In this document: piece after piece, positions 40,541 through 49,648 of the stretch | Numbering within the stretch: position 1 is the stretch's first letter | How the letters are laid out: every line of letters starts with the position of its first letter | Assembly: GCF_964340395.1 (NCBI RefSeq) | Contig: NC_135552.1 | Coordinates: forward strand, 19,345,681-19,409,680 | Direction of reading: 5' to 3' | From: Glandiceps talaboti | Lineage: Eukaryota > Hemichordata > Enteropneusta > Spengelidae | DNA: 64,000 nt | Notes under the pieces: generated by a model | Databases searched by the model: none | What the model was told of the DNA's origin: nothing | What the model saw: only the letters and a program-made list of their open reading frames with translations | Made by a program: the position numbers and the translations under genes

Positions 40541-40543
40541 CTA
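40381..40543 (+). promoter_or_regulatory. gag-pol overlap with presumed -1 ribosomal frameshift
   Basis: The pol frame opens directly after a TGA at 40,378-40,380 and has no upstream ATG near the domain. Pol is therefore probably made by -1 frameshifting from gag inside this 163-nt overlap. Weak slippery candidates are GGAAAAC (40,402-40,408) and CCAAAAG (40,465-40,471). Neither is a canonical X XXY YYZ heptamer, so the exact site is uncertain. Confidence 0.5.
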
Positions 40544-43500
40544 AGTGCCCATTGCATAAAGGACATGTTGATGTTGATGCAGCTAAGCAAAACCTGACGG
40601 TAAGATCAACACAGCCAATCAATAGAGATCATGCAACAATAGAGAATATTGACAATCAACAACCAGTCCATCGTTGTCAGAAGGAAGCTACTATATCAGC
40701 CAAACAACCAGTTGAGCGAGACACAGAGAAACCTTGTACTGTAGTTCATATGAATAAAACTGTGTCAACCAAAGATGGAACTGAAAGAACCATCCGTCCT
40801 GCATTCTATGTAGCATCAAGCATACATGGAAGGGAAGTAATTTCATTTATTGACTGTGGGTCCGAGATCACAATTATATCCAGTCGTATATACAAAGCAA
40901 TGAAGTGTGCAAAGCAACCCCCTCTCTTGCCAGCAACTATTACTGCTCTTCAAGCTGATGGTGTTACACAACTACCAGTAATGGGAGAGGCTGATTTTGT
41001 GATTAAAGTTGGTCCAAATACCACCCATATAAGGGCTGTGGTTGCTGACATAGGAGAAGATGTGCTTCTAGGGAATGACTACATCCTGGCTGCACCTGCT
41101 GAGATTCGCACCCATTCATTGACCCTAGGATTCCATGAAGGAAGTGTACCACTTTTAGATCAGAAAGGTGGACATTTAAGTGCAAGAGTTATGACAATGA
41201 AAGACATTACTGTGCCAGCTGGTCATGAGATGGTGATACCATGTGTCCTGTCACGGTCAATCCAAACCAGTAAGTGTGGATTAATTGAACCTACAAAGAG
41301 TAGACACCTACAGATGGAAGGAATAATGGTTGGGAGAGCACTTGTGGATACTACAGGTAGGAGTGTTCCAGTACGCATAATGAACATAAGTACTACTACC
41401 CAGGTTATTCCACAGAGGACAACTATAGCCATGGCAACATGTGTTGACACTAGACATGAACCAGAACCAGTCACCTGTCCACAGTCAGTTGGTTGTGAGA
41501 CAGAAACAGAACCCTGTAGTGCTGTGCCTCCACATGTACAGTCATTACTTGAGGAGAGTGTAGCAGCAACTGGTGAAGCCTATCGCCAGAAGATTACAGG
41601 ATTTCTGAACAATTGGTCGGACATCTTCTCTAAAGACAAGAGTGATGTTGGTCGTACTAATATCACGAAGCATCACATTGATACAGGGGATCACCCTCCA
41701 ATTAAGCAGCAACCCAGACGTCAATCACCCTATGCTCGTGAGGAAACCTCAAAGCTAGTTGACCAGATGCTTGAGAAAGGAGTGATTGAACCATCTGTCA
41801 GCCCCTGGGCAGCACCTGTTGTGCTTGTGAAAAAGAAAGACAATAGCACAAGATTTTGTATAGATTATAGAAAACTTAATGACATTACCAGAAAGGATGC
41901 TTATGCCATTCCTAGGATTGAAGATAGCATCAATGCCCTTGCCGGAAGTAAGTGGTATAGTACCCTAGATCTAACATCTGGCTATTGGCAGGTTGAACTT
42001 GACTCTGAAGCCAATGAGAAATCTGCATTCACCTGTTGGCGAGGTTTATACCAATGGCGGGTGATGCCCTTTGGCCTATGCAACGCCCCTGCCACGTTCC
42101 AGCGGCTAATGGAGTGTGTTTTATCAGGATTGCAGTGGGACATCCTCCTCCTCTATTTGGATGATGTTATTGTGTACTCTGAGTCTATTGACCACATGCT
42201 TAAGCATCTGGATCTTGTATTTCAACGTTTGCGCAAAGCTGGACTAAAGCTAAAGCCTAGCAAGTGCCATCTTTTCCAGAAGCAAGTAGACTATCTTGGA
42301 CATCGTGTTTCCGAACACGGCATTGAGACAAACCCTGAGAAGGTTGACACTGTCAAAAACTGGCCTACTCCAACTAACGTGCATGAAGTAAGAGGATTCC
42401 TTGGACTAGCATCTTACTATCGTAGATTTGTTCCAGGATTCTCCACAATAGCAAAGCCTCTCACCCAACTGACGGAGAAAGGCAGACCTTTTGAGTGGGA
42501 CAGTGAGTGTGACATGGCATTTGAAACATTAAGAGACAAACTAGTTAATGCCCCTGTGCTTGCATACCCAATACCAGGAGCACCTTTCATAGTCGATACC
42601 GACGCCAGCTACTATGGAATAGGTGCAGTTATATCCCAAATGCAGGATGGTGTTGAGCGCCCTATCAGCTATGCCAGCAGGAGCCTTTCAAAGCCTGAGC
42701 GCAATTATTGTGTGACACGGAAAGAACTACTGGCTGTTGTTCATTTCGTCAAGCACTTTAGACCGTATCTCTATGGTCAGCACTTTACTCTACGCACTGA
42801 CCACAGCTCTCTAAGATGGCTTTTGAACTTTAAGGAGCCGGAAGGCCAGTTAGCGAGATGGATGGAGGTACTTGGTGAGTATGATTTCACAATTGTCCAT
42901 CGTCCAGGGAAGCGACACATTAATGCCGACAGTCTGTCAAGACGTCCCTGTCGACAGTGTGGACAAGACCATGGTAAGACATTACCTACAGACTCTGTGT
43001 TAATTAACAGCCCAGATGACAACACAACCAAAATACTGAGTGGGTCATCTGATGAGTTGCATGTCAAAGATGCTAGTACACAAACATCTAGCCTGATTCA
43101 ATCGACTATATCAATGCTGAGCACTAAACAAGATGTTAAGTGTCGGGCCAAGCCTAGATCACATCTGTCAGATGGTAAACAAGACTGTGTAAGGGATGAC
43201 ATACAGGATAATCCCTTGAGTGCTAAGACAATAGCAATTCAGCATGTTTGGGACTCTAGTAAACTACGGAGACTACAGTTGGAAGATCCAAGCATCCAAC
43301 CAGTTTTAGCTGCTATGGAACAATGTTCAGATCCACCACAATGGAAGGCAGTATCACACCTGAGCAAAGCTACTAAAGCCTACTGGAATGCCTGGAGCCA
43401 GCTGAAGGTGATTGATGGTGTTTTACATCGCATATGGGAGTCCACAGATGGAGAGCAGAAGCGTACACTACTGATAGTTCCTGCATCATTGAGGAAAGAA

Positions 43501-44850
43501 GTGTTCTATGAACTGCACTCCTCGAAAACAGCAGCCCATCTTGGAGTCTACAAAACTAAGCAGAAACTCTGTCAACGTTATTATTGGCATGGATTAACAG
43601 CTGATGTAAGATCCATGGTTCGACAATGTGACACTTGTGCAGCAAGGAAGACTACAGGTCGTAAACGACAAGGCCCCTTACAACAATACCTTGTTGGCGC
43701 CCCATTGGAGAGGATAGCCTTCGACATTCTTGGGCCCTTACCCATTACAGAACGAGGAAATAGGTGGATACTGGTCATAGGTGACTATTTCACTAAGTGG
43801 ATAGAATCCTACCCTATCCCTAACCAAGAAGCCACAACAGTCGCCCGAAAGTTAGTTGATGAATTCATTGCTAGATTCGGTGTCCCTCGCACGTTACATT
43901 CAGATCAGGGACGCAACTTTGAGTCTGCAGTGATGGCAGAGACTTGTAAACTTCTTGGCATCAGTAAAACCAGGACTACGGCGTACAATCCGAAATCGGA
44001 CGGATTTATAGAACGTTTCAACAAAACTCTCGTACAGACTGTCTCTGTACTTGTAGATCCAAGTCAAGAAGACTGGGACTTTGTCATACCATATGCTATG
44101 ATGGCATATAGAAGTGCTGTCCAAGAAAGCACGGGTGAGACACCTAATATGCTCATGTTAGGGAGAGAGGTAGAATTACCAGTGGATATTCTCTCCCAAC
44201 CCCTTCCAGAGCAGAATGACATATCAACAGATTATGCCCAACGGCTTCGTGATAATCTGCAGCAAGCCCATGAGCGAGCAAGAACTGGATTGCAGAAGAG
44301 TGCCATTGCCCAGAAAAGACACTATGAAGTTGGTGTGCATGGCAATTCATTAGAACCTGGACAATTTGTTTGGTTGCGTATTGCTGCATTCAAGCGAGGT
44401 AAATCCAAGAAACTCACAGCCCGTCATTGGGATGGACCATACTTAGTCATCGACAAGCTGAGTACAGTCACATTTCGTGTGCAACGCAGTCGACATTCTA
44501 AGCCTAAAGTCATACACTATGATCGACTTAAACCCTATGAAGGTACACAGGCAGAAGACTGGAGGAAAGAAAGTGACATGAAGACTTCTGTCAAACAAGA
44601 ACCTCTGATACCTGATGTGCAAACTACAGATATAAAGCCAGAACCATTACATGATAATCATGTGAAGGAAGAGACCAACCAAGACACTAATAATGACAAT
44701 ATCATAGAACCAGACAATTCTTTGATTATAAAAACCCACAATAATGACAGTGATTGTGTTGAAGAGTCAACTCCAGTCAAGCATGAAACATCCTCAAGTC
44801 GCAGATATCCCTGCAGAAGACGGAGGACACCAAAATACTTTGGCTGGTAA
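40381..44850 (+). CDS. gypsy Pol polyprotein (PR-RT-RNase H-IN)
   Basis: 1,489 open codons, TAA at 44,848-44,850; residue numbers count from 40,381. Aspartic protease: FIDCGSEITIIS with the triad at 158-160, then VLLGNDYI. The triad is DCG, whereas the family has D[S/T]G. Reverse transcriptase from about 435: VVLVKKKD, FCIDYRKLN, MPFGLCNAPATFQ and the catalytic YLDD at 592-595. RNase H from about 735: DTDAS with Asp 741, through NADSLSRRP near 850. Integrase: HHCC zinc site H1046, H1053, C1083, C1086, then D1115, D1175 and E1211 with exact D,D-35-E spacing. A GPY/F module (GPYLVIDKLS, 1352 onward) and a charged tail ending RRTPKYFGW follow. Catalytic residues of RT, RNase H and integrase are intact; only the protease triad is unusual. 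Pol would copy and insert the element. Confidence 0.95.
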   Translation: MPNQSNAGKRQWAGTKGPTPVHRQSEAQPKGSQHTRECTQHGTTNLQVPVQPVTKCPLHKGHVDVDAAKQNLTVRSTQPINRDHATIENIDNQQPVHRCQKEATISAKQPVERDTEKPCTVVHMNKTVSTKDGTERTIRPAFYVASSIHGREVISFIDCGSEITIISSRIYKAMKCAKQPPLLPATITALQADGVTQLPVMGEADFVIKVGPNTTHIRAVVADIGEDVLLGNDYILAAPAEIRTHSLTLGFHEGSVPLLDQKGGHLSARVMTMKDITVPAGHEMVIPCVLSRSIQTSKCGLIEPTKSRHLQMEGIMVGRALVDTTGRSVPVRIMNISTTTQVIPQRTTIAMATCVDTRHEPEPVTCPQSVGCETETEPCSAVPPHVQSLLEESVAATGEAYRQKITGFLNNWSDIFSKDKSDVGRTNITKHHIDTGDHPPIKQQPRRQSPYAREETSKLVDQMLEKGVIEPSVSPWAAPVVLVKKKDNSTRFCIDYRKLNDITRKDAYAIPRIEDSINALAGSKWYSTLDLTSGYWQVELDSEANEKSAFTCWRGLYQWRVMPFGLCNAPATFQRLMECVLSGLQWDILLLYLDDVIVYSESIDHMLKHLDLVFQRLRKAGLKLKPSKCHLFQKQVDYLGHRVSEHGIETNPEKVDTVKNWPTPTNVHEVRGFLGLASYYRRFVPGFSTIAKPLTQLTEKGRPFEWDSECDMAFETLRDKLVNAPVLAYPIPGAPFIVDTDASYYGIGAVISQMQDGVERPISYASRSLSKPERNYCVTRKELLAVVHFVKHFRPYLYGQHFTLRTDHSSLRWLLNFKEPEGQLARWMEVLGEYDFTIVHRPGKRHINADSLSRRPCRQCGQDHGKTLPTDSVLINSPDDNTTKILSGSSDELHVKDASTQTSSLIQSTISMLSTKQDVKCRAKPRSHLSDGKQDCVRDDIQDNPLSAKTIAIQHVWDSSKLRRLQLEDPSIQPVLAAMEQCSDPPQWKAVSHLSKATKAYWNAWSQLKVIDGVLHRIWESTDGEQKRTLLIVPASLRKEVFYELHSSKTAAHLGVYKTKQKLCQRYYWHGLTADVRSMVRQCDTCAARKTTGRKRQGPLQQYLVGAPLERIAFDILGPLPITERGNRWILVIGDYFTKWIESYPIPNQEATTVARKLVDEFIARFGVPRTLHSDQGRNFESAVMAETCKLLGISKTRTTAYNPKSDGFIERFNKTLVQTVSVLVDPSQEDWDFVIPYAMMAYRSAVQESTGETPNMLMLGREVELPVDILSQPLPEQNDISTDYAQRLRDNLQQAHERARTGLQKSAIAQKRHYEVGVHGNSLEPGQFVWLRIAAFKRGKSKKLTARHWDGPYLVIDKLSTVTFRVQRSRHSKPKVIHYDRLKPYEGTQAEDWRKESDMKTSVKQEPLIPDVQTTDIKPEPLHDNHVKEETNQDTNNDNIIEPDNSLIIKTHNNDSDCVEESTPVKHETSSSRRYPCRRRRTPKYFGW

Positions 44851-45802
44851 TGTGTTTCAGAATTCATAAAAACGCAAATATTTAGTTTTTGAATAGATAA
44901 TCAATATTTTATTTATACAGTAACCCAAGGCAGAACCCTTAGTAATCAACGTGTGTGCTGTTGCTATAGGATATTACCCTCTGCTTGGAATATGTAATTT
45001 GCAGCATACCCGTATAGTGGAGAGGTTCATACCTGGACCATATGCATGCTCAGTGCACACCTGATAACTTGGAGTACAGCATAGCTAATTGTGGAGCACC
45101 ATGTATAACATCCGTGTTAGTTATATATAACTAGATGGTCATCATGGTTGGCAAAAATGCAGCCCTGTGTTCAAGTGCCTTGTGTTTACAGAAGTACTCT
45201 AGAAAGTGTGTAGTCAACTGTCTGCAGGATATGGAAGCAGATTGTGGCTGTTGATACCTGGAGGGATTGCAGTTATTCTCATAGGAGGTCGTTAACATTT
45301 TGACCCTGGATTTGCTGCCACTATTTCAGATGAGTGAAGTCATAGGATTTCCGACAAGGTTGCGGATAGCTCGAATTATTGAGTGCACCTGTAGTTACAT
45401 GGATATTTGGAGATATGACTCGGGAACTTAATTATCTGTATGCAGGCTGTGAGTTAATCCTTGACAAATTGTGCCTCATTGAATGGAATTTAACGGACTC
45501 TACCCTCGGGATGTTATCGTGTGCCAATGGACGTTAGTTAATAAGAAGAGTAAATCTTATTATGACAGTCGGACAGTTGAAGATAAACTTTCGCTGAGAA
45601 CTTTGTGAAATTTTTCATTTATTGTAATTATCGCATTTTTGTTTGGACCCTTGCAAATTAAGTCTAAAATTGAACCCTAAAGGAACATTTTCATGGACAA
45701 CATTTGCATGCTTGTAGTTTAGTAGTGCTTTTCTTCTTTCAATTCATTTTTTAGGTAAGTTACTGACTTTGGTTGGGACTTCAAAGTCTCAGCAGGGGGC
45801 TA
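44851..45802 (+). other. gypsy 3' internal non-coding region and polypurine tract
   Basis: About 950 bp between pol and the 3' LTR have no env-like or other open frame. The last bases before the LTR, AGCAGGGGGCTA (45,791-45,802), form a G-rich candidate polypurine tract for plus-strand priming. Confidence 0.7.
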
Positions 45803-46355
45803 TGTGACGGTACGAGCCGCCACCTCGTAAGATTTGTTTAGTAGTTACCAAATTACTGTTTGTTAGACCCAAAGCGTGTTATTGGGACAGCTAGTACTTT
45901 AATTTGTGGAGCTGGGTCATTTTCACTATTTCTGGACCAATCCGGAAGAACTACGTCACCTCCGGACAGTTAGTAACATTGTAGCCAGTTTGGGCGGGAA
46001 ATACCCAGGTTTACATGTGGTTTGTAGTTTTACGGAGAGTCGAGCGTGAACCGTCGAGTAGTGCGGACCGGTGTGTTGTAAGGTCCGGTTAGTTGTAGTA
46101 TGCAGACCGTAGTATGTAAGGTCTGGTAGTGCAAACCTGTGAACTGTAGTACGTTGATGGTGGAGAATAAAGTACGGCTGGTGTGTTGAATTGTAGGCGA
46201 TTGGTTATCGTTTTGTTCGCATCCTGTGGGACGTTAACCCCACGGCGAGGACGCGCTCCAATATAACTCAGCAGCGGGAACCCAAGGTAAATTTACACAG
46301 CTCTGTCTATGGCCGATGGTTTGATCGGCTGGGGAATAGACGGGCGATTGTGACA
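45803..46355 (+). repeat. 3' LTR of the gypsy element
   Basis: 553 bp, the same as the 5' LTR by eye with no difference found. Its right end is followed by the TATG target duplication. Confidence 0.95.
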
Positions 46356-46374
46356 TATGGTACATGTATTCTAA

Positions 46375-47800
46375 ATTGTCAAGTCAAGTTAGGCCTGGTC
46401 AGGTCAGGACAGGACAGGTCAGGTCAGTTCAAGTCAAGTCAAGTCAAGTCAAGCAGTCAAGTCAAGTCAAAGGCAAAGGCAAGTCAAGGCAAGTGTCAAG
46501 TCAAGTCAAGTCAAGTCAAGTCAAGTCAAAGGCAAAGGCAAGTCAAGGCAAGTCAAAGGCAGGTCAAGGCAAGTGTCAAGTCAAGTCAAAGGCATGTCAA
46601 GTCAAGTCAAGTCAAGTCAAAGGCAAGTCAAGGCAAGTGTCAAGTCAAGTCAAAGGCAGGTCAAGGCAAGGCATGTCAAGTCAAGTCAAGTCAAGTCAAG
46701 GCAAGGCAAGGCAAGTCAAGGCAAGTGTCAAGTCAAGTCAAGTCAAGTCAAGTCAAGGCAATTCAAATGTCAAGTCAAGTCAAGTCAAGTCAAGTCAAGT
46801 CAAGTCAAATCAAGTCAAGGTAAATGTCAAGTCAAGTCAAGGCAAGGCAAATGTCAAGTCAAGTCAAGTCAAGGCAAGGCAAGTCAAGTCAAGTCAAGGC
46901 AAGGTAAATGTCAAGTCAAGTCAAGGCAAGGCAAATGTCAAGTCAAGTCAAGTCAAGTCAAGGCAAGGCAAGGCAAGTCAAGTCAAGTCAAGTCAAGTCA
47001 AGTCAAGTCAAGTCAAGTCAAGTCAAGTCAAGTCAAGTCAAGTCAAGGCAAGGCAAGTCAAGTCAAGTCAAGTCAAGTCAAGTCAAGGCAAGGCAAATGT
47101 CAAGTCAAGTCAAGTCAAGTCAAATCAAGTCAAGGTAAATGTCAAGTCAAGTCAAGGCAAGGCAAATGTCAAGTCAAGTCAAGTCAAGTCAAGTCAAATC
47201 AAGTCAAGGTAAATGTCAAGTCAAGTCAAGGCAAGGCAAATGTCAAGTCAAGTCAAGTCAAGGCAAGGCAAGTCAAGTCAAGTCAAGGCAAGGTAAATGT
47301 CAAGTCAAGTCAAGGCAAGGCAAATGTCAAGTCAAGTCAAGTCAAGTCAAGTCAAGTCAAGTCAAGTCAAGTCAAGTCAAGTCAAGTCAAGTCAAGTCAA
47401 GTCAAGTCAAGTCAAGTCAAGTCAAGTCAAGTCAAGTCAAGTCAAGGCAAGGCAAGTCAAGTCAAGTCAAGTCAAGTCAAGGTAAATGTCAAGTCAAGTC
47501 AAGTCAAGGCAAGGCAAGGCAAGGCAAGTCAAGTCAAGTCAAGTCAAGGTAAATGTCAAGTCAAGTCAAGGCAAGGCAAATGTCAAGTCAAGTCAAGTCA
47601 AGGCAAGGCAAGTCAAGTCAAGTCAAGTCAAGGCAAGGCAAATGTCAAGTCAAGTCAAGTCAAGTCAAGGCAAGGCAAATGTCAAGTCAAGTCAAGTCAA
47701 GTCAAGGCAAGGCAAATGTCAAGTCAAGTCAAGTCAAGTCAAGGCAAGTGTCAAGGCAAGGCAAGGCAAGGCAAACATTAAGCTTAATTCAAGTCAAGTC
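46375..47800. repeat. (GTCAA)n pentanucleotide satellite with higher-order structure
   Basis: About 1.4 kb of GTCAA with GGCAA, GGTAA and TGTCAA variants. The variants are not random: blocks such as GTCAAGGCAAGGCAAATGTCAA recur, and the longer motif joining AATCAAG, GGTAAATGTC and GGCAAGGCAAATGTC reappears near 46,806, 47,122 and 47,196. This indicates segmental re-duplication inside the array. The left edge grades through GTCAGG/GACAGG, the right edge through GTCGAGTTAAG. The plus strand lacks stops, so long QVKSS-type frames occur in all three frames; they are not genes. Confidence 0.95.
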
Positions 47801-47924
47801 GAGTTAAGACTCAAGTTGAGTTAAGTCGAGTCAAGAGTTAAAAGTTAAGACATTAGTCAAAACTCATTCTGGTACTTTATTTTATCTTTAACGCTATCTT
47901 TGATACAAGTGATTTTGGGTGCTT

Positions 47925-48050
47925 TGCCACACAAAAGAATTTCGTTTTACCAGTAATTACCTATGGTGCAAAAATTTGGGGTTATAACCAGTATTAGTCT
48001 GCTGAAAGAATACAACTTAAATATTGTAAAGCATTCCTTGTGTAATTTGC
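47925..48050 (+). pseudogene. decayed LINE reverse-transcriptase C-terminal fragment
   Basis: One plus-strand frame reads VLPVITYGAKIWGY, then an in-frame stop, then SAERIQLKYCKAFL. This resembles the segment downstream of the RT catalytic core in CR1/Jockey-like non-LTR elements (the LTYGxEIWG ... ERxQLKYCK pattern). A stop and a later frameshift show it is dead. Nearby, at about 48,150-48,180, AATAATAAGACTTTATTTCC on the minus strand looks like an AATAAA-type LINE tail in the opposite orientation. Confidence 0.6.
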
Positions 48051-48451
48051 CACAACCAACCATCAGTAATTTCCAAGTGAACTTTATGTTTATAGATTTG
48101 AGCATAGTTTTTTCGTACAAGCAATTTTGCTGTACACAGTGTTGTATTTCATAATAATAAGACTTTATTTCCACTAGATTAAAAATTATACAACTGAAAC
48201 TATAAAAATTGAGAGAAGAACAAAAATACATTTGTCAATGAGAAGACGTGGAAACGAGGACAAAAAGAGTTGACAAAACAAGTAATGGAGTTTGACCTCA
48301 CTCAAGGAAGAAAATTAGACAATACATAAACATTTACAGCAAGAGAAACTTACAAATAATAATGAAAAAATTACCATGATACAGAACTTATAATGTTTGA
48401 TGATAATAGTATTAAAAATATTAATAAAAAATTAGACTGGTTGAAGTTAAG

Positions 48452-48642
<191 letters not shown>

Positions 48643-48994
48643 TCTTATTTCTCCAGTGACTGTGGTCCCTCCCCATCCTGTACTTTAGGAAAACCCGGCT
48701 TTCAATACAAGGTGTCATTCTACCGTTTTCGTAACAAAAAATTGTAAATTGCTGTCACGATTCCACTTTTATTATAGAGTGGCGGCTGTCATTTCACTTG
48801 TTTAATAGAGCAGAAGATATCATTCAACTTATTAAATGCAGTAAAGAGTGTCATTCCAGCGATTTCATGGAGTAAATGCTGCCATTCGTTTTAGGGTTGT
48901 TTGGGAGTCATTTCATGTCACAAAAAATGACATTTATGTTGTTGTTTTCCAAAGTGGTATTCTCCATCATGGTCCCACCACTTCAAATGGTGCT

Positions 48995-49115
48995 TTTCAA
49001 AATGACTCCCCCGCAAAAAAAAACAAAAAAACAAAAAAACAAAAACATAACCCCCCCCCAAAAAAAACCCCACAAAAAAACAAACAAACAAAAAACAAAA
49101 AAACAACACGTCCTC
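48995..49115. repeat. A/C-rich low-complexity tract
   Basis: Homopolymeric A runs interspersed with C runs (CAAAAAA, CCCCCCCC). Open frames here are low-complexity. Confidence 0.9.
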
Positions 49116-49648
49116 CCGTCGGTTAAAGATGACCGGCCTATAATATTTCAGTCGAATCATTTAATCATTAAATCAATTTTCACAAAGTGATTACATTATT
49201 GCATTATTGCACCGAACTGTTTCTGTTTTTTTCTTTTGTACTACAGCTGGTCGAAATTCTTGTAAAAAAATCATTTAAATTTATCATGGCAGGAGCTGTA
49301 CATATACATATATCCTCACCCCCGGGCCCCCTTCAATAATGACACAAAATGTCAAAATCATTCATAGAGGGCGCTATTCACAGCCACGAAAATCCATGTG
49401 AAAACGAGGCTAGGTCAAAGGTAATCTAGTAGGAAACACTTTCAAGAGTGAGCATCGAGCATTAGAATTAGAAGTCAGTCGGTATTTCTTGTCGAACTGC
49501 AAGATTAGTGAGAACTTAAAATAATTTATATTTCATCTGTAGATGAGAAATCACGCGTAGGTTGATTGCAATAGTCACCAACTACAGACATCAAAATAAC
49601 ACAACGTACGCGTACACAGGCGACGGACGTGGACGACAGTGCCAAAAC

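Larger units (their letters stand above)
37369..46355 (+). mobile_element. complete Ty3/gypsy LTR retrotransposon
   Basis: The 8,987-bp element has two 553-bp LTRs (TGTGACGG...TTGTGACA) that look identical base for base. TATG flanks it on both sides (37,365-37,368 and 46,356-46,359), a 4-bp target duplication. Inside are a primer-binding site, a long gag, and a pol with the order protease, reverse transcriptase, RNase H, integrase, which defines Ty3/gypsy. No env-like frame follows pol. Identical LTRs and two long uninterrupted frames point to a recent, perhaps still active insertion. It landed about 20 bp from the start of a GTCAA satellite. Confidence 0.96.

Noticed and set aside
44851-45802. 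Possible env gene after pol in the gypsy element
   Set aside because: No frame of useful length, signal peptide or transmembrane segment between pol and the 3' LTR.
46375-47800. CRISPR-like or regularly spaced array
   Set aside because: There are no unique spacers; it is continuous pentanucleotide satellite in a eukaryotic genome. The 52-bp and 43-bp arrays are likewise contiguous tandem repeats.
46364-47824. Open frames of up to 402 codons (QVKSS repeats) on the plus strand
   Set aside because: They are a by-product of the stop-free GTCAA pentamer and exist in all three frames with identical composition.
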